This document shows, piece by piece, positions 21,526 through 31,080 of a DNA stretch of 64,000 bases. The position numbers and the translations under genes are program-made. Position 1 is the first letter of the stretch. Each line of letters starts with the position of its first letter. Origin of the DNA: Planctomycetaceae bacterium (GTDB lineage Bacteria; Planctomycetota; Planctomycetia; Planctomycetales; Planctomycetaceae); the NCBI GenBank assembly GCA_017795105.1, contig CP051247.1, positions 4,124,001 through 4,188,000 on the forward strand. Reading direction: 5' to 3'. The notes under the pieces are model-generated. The model saw only the letters and a list, made by a program, of their open reading frames with translations, ran no database searches and was not told where the DNA came from.

Positions 21526-22578
21526 GTGAGAATTCTAACACCTGCCTTGTTGACGCTGCTGATGCTTTTTGTCATCGGCGGTCTTGTCGTCTTCTACCTG
21601 TTTAAGTCGTTCTTCTGGGTGGAACCAGAGCCGGAACGTGCACCGACGACCCGTCTGGTGCCGATGGCCGCTGGTGATATCCCGGCCGGGACTCTGATCA
21701 CTTCCGAGCACGTCGTGACGGGTCGTCTCGATGAATCGAAGCTCGAGCGTGACACGATCCTGAACCGCGATACCGTGGTCGGTCGTTACGCCATGGAAGA
21801 CATCAAGCAGGCTCAGCCGTTCCGCACAGGTCAGCTGTACGCTCCGAACACGCGTCCGCCGCTCGAGATCAATCCGGGCATGCGGGCTGTGACTATCGGA
21901 CTGGGCAACAGCACCGACCTGGTCGACGGACTCATCAAGCCCGAAGACTTTGTCGACGTGCACCTGTCGATCGATGACAACGGAGCCGACTCCCGTTATC
22001 GCGGCGGCTTCACAATGACCATGTTCAAAGGCGTGCGGGTCCTGGCCATCAACCGGATGACCCAGCAGACCGATCTGTCCCGCGGCAGCAACACGATTAC
22101 CTTCGAGCTGACTCCGGAACAGTCGAACATTCTGCTCGAAGCCAAGAAGCACGGCGAGATCGTGGTGACCTACACCCCGAACGGGCCGGGCTCGGGCGGA
22201 GTCGATGTCGCGGAAGCCGACCGGGCTTACTTCGACGAAATCCTCGGTCTGCCGGAACCCCCGGAACGCGAGAAGCCGTTCCTCACCGAGATCTGGCGAG
22301 GCAGTGCCCGCTCGGTCATCGGTTATGGCGACGATCGCGAAGACTGGGATGACGACTGGAACCGGGCGACGCCGTGGATTGAAACTCCGGGCTGGGCACC
22401 TCCCCGCAACAACGGAAACTGGGGCGGCGGCTACGGTCGTGGCTACGGGGGACGAGGCTGGGGTGGCTATCGTGGCACTCAGGTGAGTCCGCCGACGAGC
22501 GACAATCCCGAGTTCCAGGGGAACCCGAACGCGGCTCCCGCCCCGAACAGTCGAGGTCGATTCAACTCGGCTACATAA
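21526..22578 (+). CDS. cpaB: Flp pilus assembly protein CpaB/RcpC with W/G-rich tail
   Basis: A 350-residue protein: one N-terminal membrane anchor (TLLMLFVIGGLVVFYLF), then the SAF domain (about residues 40-105, VPMAAGDIPAGTLITSEHVV) and the RcpC/CpaB beta domain (about 110-235, ending in TITFELTPEQSNILLEAKKHGEIVVTY). CpaB proteins gate the outer-membrane secretin in other Tad systems. The start is GTG after GGAGAGGGGAT. The C-terminal 90 residues are unusual: acidic, then Trp/Gly/Tyr-rich (GGGYGRGYGGRGWGGY), unlike standard CpaB. The secretin gene cpaC, which usually follows, is absent here. Confidence 0.87.
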   Translation: MRILTPALLTLLMLFVIGGLVVFYLFKSFFWVEPEPERAPTTRLVPMAAGDIPAGTLITSEHVVTGRLDESKLERDTILNRDTVVGRYAMEDIKQAQPFRTGQLYAPNTRPPLEINPGMRAVTIGLGNSTDLVDGLIKPEDFVDVHLSIDDNGADSRYRGGFTMTMFKGVRVLAINRMTQQTDLSRGSNTITFELTPEQSNILLEAKKHGEIVVTYTPNGPGSGGVDVAEADRAYFDEILGLPEPPEREKPFLTEIWRGSARSVIGYGDDREDWDDDWNRATPWIETPGWAPPRNNGNWGGGYGRGYGGRGWGGYRGTQVSPPTSDNPEFQGNPNAAPAPNSRGRFNSAT

Positions 22579-22593
22579 TCGCGTGAGTTCTCA

Positions 22594-22622
22594 GTGACGG
22601 CCGTCATCGCGGCGGCCGTCAC
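22594..22622 (+). other. GC-rich hairpin after cpaB
   Basis: GTGACGGCCG and CGGCCGTCAC flank a 9-base loop in the 203-base gap before the TadG-like gene. It lacks a T tract. It may be a processing site or a scar where another gene once stood. Confidence 0.4.
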
Positions 22623-22781
22623 GATCCCCCTCTTCGTTCTGGAACAGGTTGAGAGTGGGGCTACCGAATTGGAGTCATGAGAGGCGATGTCTGAAGACAT
22701 TCGTCGAGAGCAAAGCCCGAAGCCGTTCTTAACGGCCACATCGGGAACAGACATATCCAGGCAAACAACCACGAGGCGAAC

Positions 22782-24029
22782 GTGAAATCGATCGTACCCC
22801 ACCAGTTGAAAGACGCACGGCGACGCGGCTCCCTGATGCCCGCCATCGCCTTCGCGCTCCTGGTCGTCGGTGCCGCCTCGGCCCTGGTGATGAACAAACT
22901 CTGGCTCGAAGCCGCCGAAGTCGAACTGCAGACCGCAGCAGAAGCTTCCGCACTGGCCGCAGCAGGCGCTTACCTGAGCGACGACATGCTCCGCCCCAGC
23001 TTCGACGCCGATGATGCTGTTTACAAAGCCAAGGTGCGGGCCGCGGAAGTGGCCTATCTGAATCGTGTCGGCACGCATCGTGTTGAACTTGTCGTGGATG
23101 GAGACGATACCGACATCGTCTTCGGGCGACGCGTTCCTGGCGGAGCCGGCGGAGAAACAACGTTCCTGCTGACCAACGAGAATCCCACCGTTGTCGAAGT
23201 GCGGACCCGCCGGACTCGCGAACAGGGGAATCCGATCACGCTGTTCTATCCTGGCGTCACCGGCGTTTCGACAGCCGATGCGACGATGATCGTCGAAGCC
23301 GCGTTCAACAATGAAATCGATCACTTCGCAGCCGCCCCTGCCCGACCGATCCCGGCGCTGCCGCTGGCGATTCTCGCGAGCGATCCGACTGAAACGCGGG
23401 CCGATACCTGGGCCGCGATGATTGAAGGCCGACTCGGAGCAGACCAGTACAGCTACGACGAAGTCAATCACGTTGTCATCGAGCAGCCGGATGGCATCCC
23501 CGAGATGGTGCTGCAGTCGGCTCCCTTGAAGCAGGATCCGCTGCTGTCCAATGTGCAGCTGCTCGATTTCAACAACGACCTGCGAGAAGAAAAGATCAAC
23601 GGTCAGATCCGCAACGGACTGACGCAGGACGATCTTCACTTTCTGAACAACCGCCTGCCGGCTCATTCTCCGATCGAGATGACCGGACTGGGCAATGTCA
23701 CGACTCCGGTCCAGCTGGCCCTCGAGTCGCAAATCGGACAACAAAGACTGTGCCTGCTCTACAACGCGGCTGAACCGATGACTGTACCGGGATGGACCAC
23801 CCTGCAGTGTCAGGGAGTCGTCGCCGTGCGAATCCTTAAGGTTTTGCCCGCTGACGGCGAGTCGGCCACGATCATTCTTCAACCAACAGTGATGACGACC
23901 AAGACGGCCGTTCCGGCGGAATTTGCCCAACTCCCGGCGACGGGACTGGGTACAATGGCGGATGAGGTCAGCGAGCCTGTGCTCTATCCGCCCAACCCCT
24001 ACGTTTACAAATTGTATATCAGTCGATAG
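22782..24029 (+). CDS. tadG: TadG-like pilus-assembly protein
   Basis: A 415-residue protein with the Tad/TadG N-terminus: basic residues, then RRGSLMPAIAFALLVVGAASALVMNKLW (about 14-41). An alanine-rich helix follows (ELQTAAEASALAAAGA, residues 48-63), typical of the Flp-Tad family. The remaining 340 residues are an exported domain without recognised motifs; no VWA MIDAS motif is visible, unlike many TadG proteins. GTG start at 22782. It lies between cpaB and the ATPase gene, the place of the secretin and TadZ in other operons. Confidence 0.78.
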   Translation: MKSIVPHQLKDARRRGSLMPAIAFALLVVGAASALVMNKLWLEAAEVELQTAAEASALAAAGAYLSDDMLRPSFDADDAVYKAKVRAAEVAYLNRVGTHRVELVVDGDDTDIVFGRRVPGGAGGETTFLLTNENPTVVEVRTRRTREQGNPITLFYPGVTGVSTADATMIVEAAFNNEIDHFAAAPARPIPALPLAILASDPTETRADTWAAMIEGRLGADQYSYDEVNHVVIEQPDGIPEMVLQSAPLKQDPLLSNVQLLDFNNDLREEKINGQIRNGLTQDDLHFLNNRLPAHSPIEMTGLGNVTTPVQLALESQIGQQRLCLLYNAAEPMTVPGWTTLQCQGVVAVRILKVLPADGESATIILQPTVMTTKTAVPAEFAQLPATGLGTMADEVSEPVLYPPNPYVYKLYISR

Positions 24030-24115
24030 GGGACCCGGCGACCTGCCGTCCCATATCTCCCATGTCCTCCTGTCGAGTTGACGGGAAGTCCAGGAACTTT
24101 TGAGGATTATTCATC

Positions 24116-25471
<1,356 letters not shown>

Positions 25472-25484
25472 TACCGAACACGAA

Positions 25485-25565
25485 GGGTGCCACTGGCTCG
25501 GCCAGTGCATTCTCGAATGCGATGGAACGTCGCCAATAAGTTGGGCACTGGCAAAGCCAGTGGCA
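25485..25565. repeat. Paired palindromes of the GCCACTGGC family (REPIN-like)
   Basis: TGCCACTGGC...GCCAGTGC (25485-25508) and GCACTGGC...GCCAGTGGCA (25544-25565) are hairpins facing each other. They sit inside the Tad operon between cpaF and tadB. This family is recurrent in planctomycetes. Confidence 0.75.
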
Positions 25566-25662
25566 GCCGACGGACTGAGACACTCAACGACAGTTGATAG
25601 CGGACTGCATGGATTGATCTGACCGGAAAACCGGTCTTCATAAAGAGCAAAAAGGTGCCGCG

Positions 25663-26529
25663 ATGGCCACTGGATATCCACAACGGACAACAATTTCACC
25701 CCGGCCGGAGTTTGCCGACATCCTGAAACCTCAGGATCGGTTCGCCGAACCTGGGGGACAACCCAATGCCGCGAACAGTCTTAACGGCTGGTTCGATCGG
25801 CTGATGGTGCAGTCCGGGGTCGACATCTCTCCGGTTGCGGCTCTCATGTCCTGCATGCTGTTCGCCCTTCTAGTCGGCGGACTGATCTTCGTCACCCTGG
25901 AAGACCCGCTGGCCACCGCCATCGGAGTGGTCCTTGGCTTCGGAATTCCGATCGGAATCCTGATGTTCATGCGATCGCGTCGTCAGTCGCAGATTCTCAA
26001 CCAGCTGCCCCCCATGATCGACGAACTGGCCCGAGCCGCCCGTACGGGGCGCAGTCTGGATCAGTGTCTCGCCATGGTAGCCGACGATACCCCTGCTCCG
26101 CTCGGAACCGAGATGGAACATTGTGTTCGGAAGCTGCAGATGGGCGTGACGATGAACGAAGCCCTTTACGAATTACCGGAGCGAACCGGCGTGAACGGTC
26201 TGCGAATTCTCGCGACCGCTCTCAGCGTTCACCAGCAGACTGGGGGAGACCTGGTCCGCGTCCTCGAACGTCTGGCCAAAACACTCCGCGATCGATCGAT
26301 GTTCCTGGGACGTCTGCGAGCCATCACGGCTGGTAGCCGGGCCACAGCCGTTCTGATGATCCTGCTGCCTCCCGCCATCCTGGTCTTCTTCATCTTCCGG
26401 GATCCGACTTATCTCTCGCGACTGATGGCCTCCAACTGGGGCTTCTTCATCACCGTGAGTGGAGTCGTGCTCGAGATCGTGGGAGCCATCTGGATCTGGC
26501 GAATCCTCGGCAACACGCAAAACACCTGA
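25663..26529 (+). CDS. tadB: Tad inner-membrane platform protein TadB (T2SSF domain)
   Basis: A 288-residue membrane protein. Two helices lie near residues 55-100 (VAALMSCMLFALLVGGLIF; TAIGVVLGFGIPIGILMFM). The type II secretion F domain runs about 115-235, with IDELARAARTGRSLDQCLAMVA and LRILATALSVHQQTGGDLVRVLERLAKTLRDR. Two more helices close the protein. The start ATG at 25663 follows an AAAGGTG site. It forms the platform with TadC. Confidence 0.92.
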   Translation: MATGYPQRTTISPRPEFADILKPQDRFAEPGGQPNAANSLNGWFDRLMVQSGVDISPVAALMSCMLFALLVGGLIFVTLEDPLATAIGVVLGFGIPIGILMFMRSRRQSQILNQLPPMIDELARAARTGRSLDQCLAMVADDTPAPLGTEMEHCVRKLQMGVTMNEALYELPERTGVNGLRILATALSVHQQTGGDLVRVLERLAKTLRDRSMFLGRLRAITAGSRATAVLMILLPPAILVFFIFRDPTYLSRLMASNWGFFITVSGVVLEIVGAIWIWRILGNTQNT

Positions 26530-26645
26530 TACTTCGGAGTCTCCCTCAGGTTGAAATCATTCGGTCTGAGGCCACTCGAAGCGATATAAGACAGTCAATT
26601 CCAGTTCAATCGACACTGACCGGCTTAGCCGACGGATGAACGACA

Positions 26646-28025
26646 ATGGATATTCAACAATTTCTGCGAGACACAAGCATCGGCGGGGTTTCCCTGTTTC
26701 AGATCGTGGTCTGGCTCTTCATTGCCGCCAGCGTCTTGCTCGCGATCCTGCTCTTCGTCCGCCTGGTCCGAGCATTTCTCGGCACCAGCTCTCGGGACAA
26801 CCGCAAGCGATCGACGCCGGACCGACCACGTGACGACGACAAACCGTCGCTGGTGCTGTCGTCGGAAGATTCCGGCGTGAATCGCGGCAAGTCGCTTCTG
26901 CGAGACGAGTCGACCACAGATCCACTCGCCCCCGCCGTCGACTCCGTCTTTCACGACGAACGTGATGAAGTCGAATCCGCCAAACGCGTGGAAGCTCAGC
27001 GGGAGAAGCAGGAATCCATGCGAAACGAGCCGCAGCCGACAGGCCAGGAACAGTTCGTGGTCCGGTCTTCGGAAGCCGCTCACCGCTACACCGACAAACA
27101 GCGAAGCTGGACGTCTCGCTCTCTCTTCGGCAAGCCGATCACCGGACAACAGGTTGATCTGCCTCAAGTGGAACCGGGCGATGTCCCGTTTGCCGATCGC
27201 AGCGACTATCGCTGGGGATCGAATCTGACTCCGACTCTGGCCGCGATGATGCCGGAAACGGAAGAGCGGAAGAAATCGCTCAAGAACGACCTGATGGAAG
27301 CGGGGCATTATACGCCTCATGCCTACGAGAACTTCGCTGCCGTACGATACGTCGCGCTGATCGCGCCGATCCTCTTCTTCGGAGCGTTGTTCGTCCTCGG
27401 CCCGCCGGCTCTGGAGCCAGTCTTTCTGATTCTGCTCGTCGTCGGTGCGATCCTGGGCTGGGCATTGCCGCGAATCTATCTCCGTTCGAAAGCCGCTCAG
27501 CGTCGTCGCGAAATCGAACAGGCTCTGCCCGACGTGATCGACCTGCTCAACATGTGCGTGAGTCAGGGCATGACGCTGCGAGCTGCCCTGGGACGTGTCT
27601 CGTGGGAGATCTCTGATACCTACCCGGCGATGTCGGAAGAACTGCGAATCGTCGCCCAGCAGGCCGATCTGAGCACAACCGAACATGCTCTGGTGAACCT
27701 GAATAACCGCGTCAACGTGCCGGAACTGCATTCGCTCTCGACCCTGCTGATTCAGACCGAACGCATGGGGACGAACGTGAGCGACTCGCTGACCGAGTAC
27801 TCCGATGCGATGCGGGCGACTCTGCAACAGCGAGCCGACCAGAAAGCGAATGCAGCGACATTCAAACTGCTGTTCCCAACCGTGCTCTGTCTGATGCCAG
27901 CCGTGTACCTGTTCCTCCTCGGCCCGGCCGTGGTCGAACTCTCCGACTTCTTCGAAGGGGGCGGAATCCAGCAGTTCCAGCAGGACGTCGAAGGCGTCCA
28001 GGAAGGCCAGCGATTCATCCCGTAA
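26646..28025 (+). CDS. tadC: Tad inner-membrane platform protein TadC (T2SSF domain)
   Basis: A 459-residue membrane protein. It starts with one helix (LFQIVVWLFIAASVLLAILLFVRLV, residues 18-42), then an unusually long hydrophilic linker (about 45-215) rich in charged residues. The TadC body follows: helices near 235-285, the T2SSF domain (EIEQALPDVIDLLNMCVSQGMTLRAALGRV, about 290-400), and a final helix near 420-440. The linker makes it longer than the usual 290-330 residues. It is the last gene before a strong terminator. Confidence 0.9.
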   Translation: MDIQQFLRDTSIGGVSLFQIVVWLFIAASVLLAILLFVRLVRAFLGTSSRDNRKRSTPDRPRDDDKPSLVLSSEDSGVNRGKSLLRDESTTDPLAPAVDSVFHDERDEVESAKRVEAQREKQESMRNEPQPTGQEQFVVRSSEAAHRYTDKQRSWTSRSLFGKPITGQQVDLPQVEPGDVPFADRSDYRWGSNLTPTLAAMMPETEERKKSLKNDLMEAGHYTPHAYENFAAVRYVALIAPILFFGALFVLGPPALEPVFLILLVVGAILGWALPRIYLRSKAAQRRREIEQALPDVIDLLNMCVSQGMTLRAALGRVSWEISDTYPAMSEELRIVAQQADLSTTEHALVNLNNRVNVPELHSLSTLLIQTERMGTNVSDSLTEYSDAMRATLQQRADQKANAATFKLLFPTVLCLMPAVYLFLLGPAVVELSDFFEGGGIQQFQQDVEGVQEGQRFIP

Positions 28026-28042
28026 GCTGATCAACGAATGGC

Positions 28043-28074
28043 AAAAAAGCTCACGTCCACACGTGAGCTTTTTT
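28043..28074. terminator. Strong bidirectional intrinsic terminator
   Basis: AAAAAAGCTCACGT and ACGTGAGCTTTTTT flank a 4-base loop, giving a T tract on each strand. It closes the Tad operon 18 bases after the tadC stop. Confidence 0.92.
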
Positions 28075-28090
28075 CATGCGCCCCCCCCCA

Positions 28091-28664
28091 CTCCCGTAGC
28101 GGCAGCATCCTGCCGCCGAATGTGCGTTGCCATGTATTACGGAGAGAATCGCCGCTGGATGTTCCGCAGTGACGAGCCGTGAGAGTCTCGACGTGGGGCC
28201 TTTCGAATACGTCCCCTCGGCGGCAGGATGCCGCCGGTACGACGGAGTCGCTGGCAAACGCCCGCCTGCCGAGCATTGCCTCACCAACGACGTGCGTCTA
28301 CTCCCGTAGCGGCGGCATCCTGCCGCCGAATGAGCGTGGCCATGTATTACGGAGAGAATCGCCGCTCGATGTTCCGCAGTGATGAGCCGTGAGAGTCTCA
28401 ACGCGGGGGCTTCCGAACCGGTCCCTTCGGCGGCAGGATGCCGCCGGTACGACGGGGTCGCTGGCAAGCTCCCGCCTGCCGAGCGTTGCCTCATCAACGA
28501 CGTGCGTCTACTCCCGTAGCGGCGGCATCCTGCCGCCGAAGGTGCGTGTCCATGTATTGTGGAGAGAATCGCCGCTGGATGTTCCGCAGTGACGAGTCGT
28601 GAGAGTCTCGACGTGGGGCCTTTCGAATACGTCACTTCGGCGGCAGGATGCCGCCGGTACGATT
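28091..28664. repeat. Array of 210-bp units built from paired GGCGGCATCCTGCCGCC palindromes
   Basis: CTCCCGTAGCGGC begins at 28091, 28301 and 28511, an exact 210-base period. Each unit opens with the palindrome GGC(A/G)GCATCCTGCCGCCGAA and about 130 bases later carries its reverse complement (TCGGCGGCAGGATGCCGCC). Units 1 and 2 also have a spacer with GCCCGCCTGCCGAGC text; unit 3 stops after the second palindrome at 28664. The units differ by scattered substitutions. 210 is a multiple of three, so frames through the array stay open on both strands without being genes. Confidence 0.9.
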
Positions 28665-28672
28665 ATGGGGGC

Positions 28673-29293
28673 TTACGAGGGGAGTTCCAGGCTGCGCCAG
28701 CAGTACCAGCTGCCGATGCTTGCGTACGGGGTCCACTGCAGCGACAGGGCCTGCATCTTTGTCATCAATTCGGTCTTCTCGCCATCGACCTCGTACAGGG
28801 TCCGCACGGCGTTTTGCACGCCCAGGTCGCCGGTCGGAAAGACATCAAGTCGGCCGAGGCTGAAGATGAGAAACATCTGCGCCGTCCAGACGCCAATGCC
28901 TTTGATGGCGAATAACTCGGCAATGACCTCTTCGTCGGTCAGGCGTTCGAGCCGAGAGAGATCGGGCTGACGTCGACTGCAGTGGTCGATCAGATCGCGA
29001 ACATAGTTCAACTTTTGCCGTGAGAGTCCCGCGGCGAGAAACTGTTCGTCGCTCACCTGCCGCATGCCGGCCAGTGAGATCCGTCCCGTCGAACTACAGG
29101 CTTTGACGCGTTTGAAGATCGTCCGGGCAGCTGCGGTCGAGATCTGCTGGGAGACGATCGCCCTCAGCAGCATCTCAAATCGTCGGCGATTCGGTTTCAA
29201 CGTACATGGCCCGACCTGACCGATCAGGCGACCGAGAACCGGGTCTCTGCGGCGCAGATGTCGGAGAGCCGGTTTGTAATCGATAGCAGTCAT
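28673..29293 (-). CDS. alkA: DNA-3-methyladenine glycosylase II (HhH-GPD, AlkA type)
   Basis: A 206-residue base-excision repair enzyme that removes alkylated purines. The helix-hairpin-helix is LFAIKGIGVWTAQM (127-140), and the catalytic Asp is D156 in FPTGDLGV. The N-terminal FEMLLRAIVSQQIST (39-53) is the usual HhH-GPD first signature. It lacks the AlkA N-terminal beta domain, so it is of the short MAG-like kind. Start at 29293 is preferred; an upstream ATG at 29359 adds a proline-rich extension without homology. It ends only 9 bases from the repeat array. Confidence 0.92.
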   Translation of the reverse strand: MTAIDYKPALRHLRRRDPVLGRLIGQVGPCTLKPNRRRFEMLLRAIVSQQISTAAARTIFKRVKACSSTGRISLAGMRQVSDEQFLAAGLSRQKLNYVRDLIDHCSRRQPDLSRLERLTDEEVIAELFAIKGIGVWTAQMFLIFSLGRLDVFPTGDLGVQNAVRTLYEVDGEKTELMTKMQALSLQWTPYASIGSWYCWRSLELPS

Positions 29294-29706
29294 CAGAAGA
29301 TCTCGCGGGGGCGGCGGGGAAGTCGGATGCAGAAGTTCATTGTGGAATAACCGGCACAAACCGCAACGCTGCTACCGTCGCTATGCTGCATATGATGCGT
29401 TGATTGCATGAAAACTGGGAAATGTGAGTCAAGCTGGCCGTATAACGGCCCGGAAAATGGCGATATTAGGAAGCAGGGAAAGAATGAGTTGCCGTTGCCG
29501 GTCGGAGAAGGCGGGGGGACTCGTAATGGGGCAAGCCACACAGTTCTGTAGCGACTCACCGTCGCGACGTCGAATGAGGACGTCTCGTCGCGCTCAGAGA
29601 CAGCAGAATTGGCGGGGTTGCTCCGGCGAAACACAATCTCAACTCTGTCGATTCGCCTGATGTCGGCTGTGGCACTCGGCCGCCAGTGCGAAGGGAGGAC
29701 CATACC
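29294..29706. other. 413-base divergent region upstream of the coiled-coil gene
   Basis: It lies between alkA and a GTG-started coiled-coil gene. It contains an imperfect GACGTC-centred hairpin near 29565-29600 and otherwise nothing I can name. Confidence 0.4.
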
Positions 29707-30960
29707 GTGGCACACAATAAATTTCAGTTCACTCACTCTGCGCACATCAAGCCGAAGCCGAGACGGAATCTGCTGGCTTCGCGAACCTGGTCGGTGTTGA
29801 CCGCCGGGCTCGTGTTCGGCTTCCTGGGGATGTACTTCACGGTGACCCGTCCAATGTCGGAGCGGATGCGGATGCTCGAATCGGACATCGCCATGATGCA
29901 GTCGGACATGCACCAGCTTGTCGGCACCCGGGACGACATCTGGAAGACGAACGATCTGCTGACCGGTCTGCGGCAGCAGAAGCGGCAAATTGCTGAAGCC
30001 GAGCTCTCGCTGGCTTCAATCCGTAAGCTCCGCAGCGACGTTCTGGCTCTGACCGCCGGACAGGAAACGGCTTTCGCAACCCTCGCCAACCTGGCTGATA
30101 TGCAGAAGACGCTGGCTGAACAGGCTCCTGTCGTCGCTCAGTCGCGGGAAGCTCTGGGGGCCATGATGACTCTGACCGAGCACGTCGTCCGCATCGGCGA
30201 CTCGGCTGCCAAAGCGCGTCCGAATCTCGTAGCCGTGAATGAAGCCATCGACGACTTCCAGGCCCAAACCAGCCTGATGAGCAATCAGATGGCCGCCGCT
30301 TCGGAAACGATTAACGCCGCTGGCGAAGTCCTCAACAGCGTCAATATGCTGACGACGAACATGCTTCAGCAGCAGGAACAGATCGACGCCAGCGAAGCGG
30401 TTGTCGCTCGCATCAGCGATCTGCATGACTCGATCGCTGCTCAGGAAGAAACGACCGACGCCGCCAAGCAGACCGTCGCCAAGATGGCTTCGCTGGAGGA
30501 AGAACTCGCCGAGCAGGATCCGGCCAAATTCGCGAAGGCTTCCGCCAACCTGAAAGACATGGTCGCCATTCAGGATGAGCTCTCCACCGATAACACGCGG
30601 ATCTCGAACGCAGTGGAAACGGTCGAACTGCTCGAAGACTTCCAGGAAGAGATTCAGCACCAGGCCGCCATGCTGACGGAGATGCGTCGCGATCTGCAGG
30701 AAGTGACCGTGCTCAAGATGACTGTCGAGCAGACGCTGTCGGTGCTCAAGCCACTGATTCAGCTTTCGGACCTGCGTCGCCTGAGCGATGCCGAAGTTCG
30801 CGACGCCGCCCGAGTGATCCTCGATCGCCGGATCGCCGATGGTCGCTCGCAGAAAGTGCCGAGCCGAATCGCCGAGCACGACATTCAATCGCCGATGATT
30901 ACTCCCTCGGAAAAATCAGCCGACGGCCCGAAGGTGCCGACACCGACTGATCTCGAGTAA
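29707..30960 (+). CDS. Membrane-anchored long coiled-coil protein, unknown function
   Basis: A 417-residue protein with a short basic N-terminus, one membrane helix (about 28-46, TWSVLTAGLVFGFLGMYFTV) and then about 330 residues of almost continuous coiled coil facing outward. Repeats such as LVAVNEAIDDFQAQTSLMSNQM and LEEELAEQDPAKFAKASANLKDM suggest a methyl-accepting-like or spectrin-like rod. The tail (about 385-417) is Pro/Ser-rich. The GTG start at 29707 is set by GGGAGGA at 29693-29699, 7 bases upstream. No enzymatic domain is seen. I do not recognise the family; an envelope scaffold is a fair inference. Confidence 0.75.
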   Translation: MAHNKFQFTHSAHIKPKPRRNLLASRTWSVLTAGLVFGFLGMYFTVTRPMSERMRMLESDIAMMQSDMHQLVGTRDDIWKTNDLLTGLRQQKRQIAEAELSLASIRKLRSDVLALTAGQETAFATLANLADMQKTLAEQAPVVAQSREALGAMMTLTEHVVRIGDSAAKARPNLVAVNEAIDDFQAQTSLMSNQMAAASETINAAGEVLNSVNMLTTNMLQQQEQIDASEAVVARISDLHDSIAAQEETTDAAKQTVAKMASLEEELAEQDPAKFAKASANLKDMVAIQDELSTDNTRISNAVETVELLEDFQEEIQHQAAMLTEMRRDLQEVTVLKMTVEQTLSVLKPLIQLSDLRRLSDAEVRDAARVILDRRIADGRSQKVPSRIAEHDIQSPMITPSEKSADGPKVPTPTDLE

Positions 30961-30981
30961 TTGATCACCGGAACTATCCCC

Positions 30982-31017
30982 AACAGGCCGTGCACAAGAC
31001 GTGCGCGGCCTGTTTTC
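30982..31017 (+). terminator. Intrinsic terminator after coiled-coil gene
   Basis: AACAGGCC...GCAC and GTGC...GGCCTGTT form a stem with a 4-base loop, followed by TTTTC. It starts 22 bases after the stop codon. Confidence 0.85.
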
Positions 31018-31080
31018 GTTGAATGTAGATAGACGCTGTCGCCCCGCCATAGACTTCTCATCCTGAATCGCGAGCGAGAG

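Noticed and set aside
21382..22781. A degenerate secretin (cpaC) next to cpaB
   Set aside because: The gaps contain only hairpins; no secretin-like beta-rich remnant or pseudogene text is visible.
28051..28635. 194-codon minus-strand frame through the repeat array, and similar plus-strand frames
   Set aside because: Its 70-residue internal periodicity reflects the 210-base repeat unit; no start signal or domain.
28091..28664. CRISPR array
   Set aside because: The 210-base units have no unique 30-40-base spacers, no cas genes are nearby, and repeats contain inverted palindromes.
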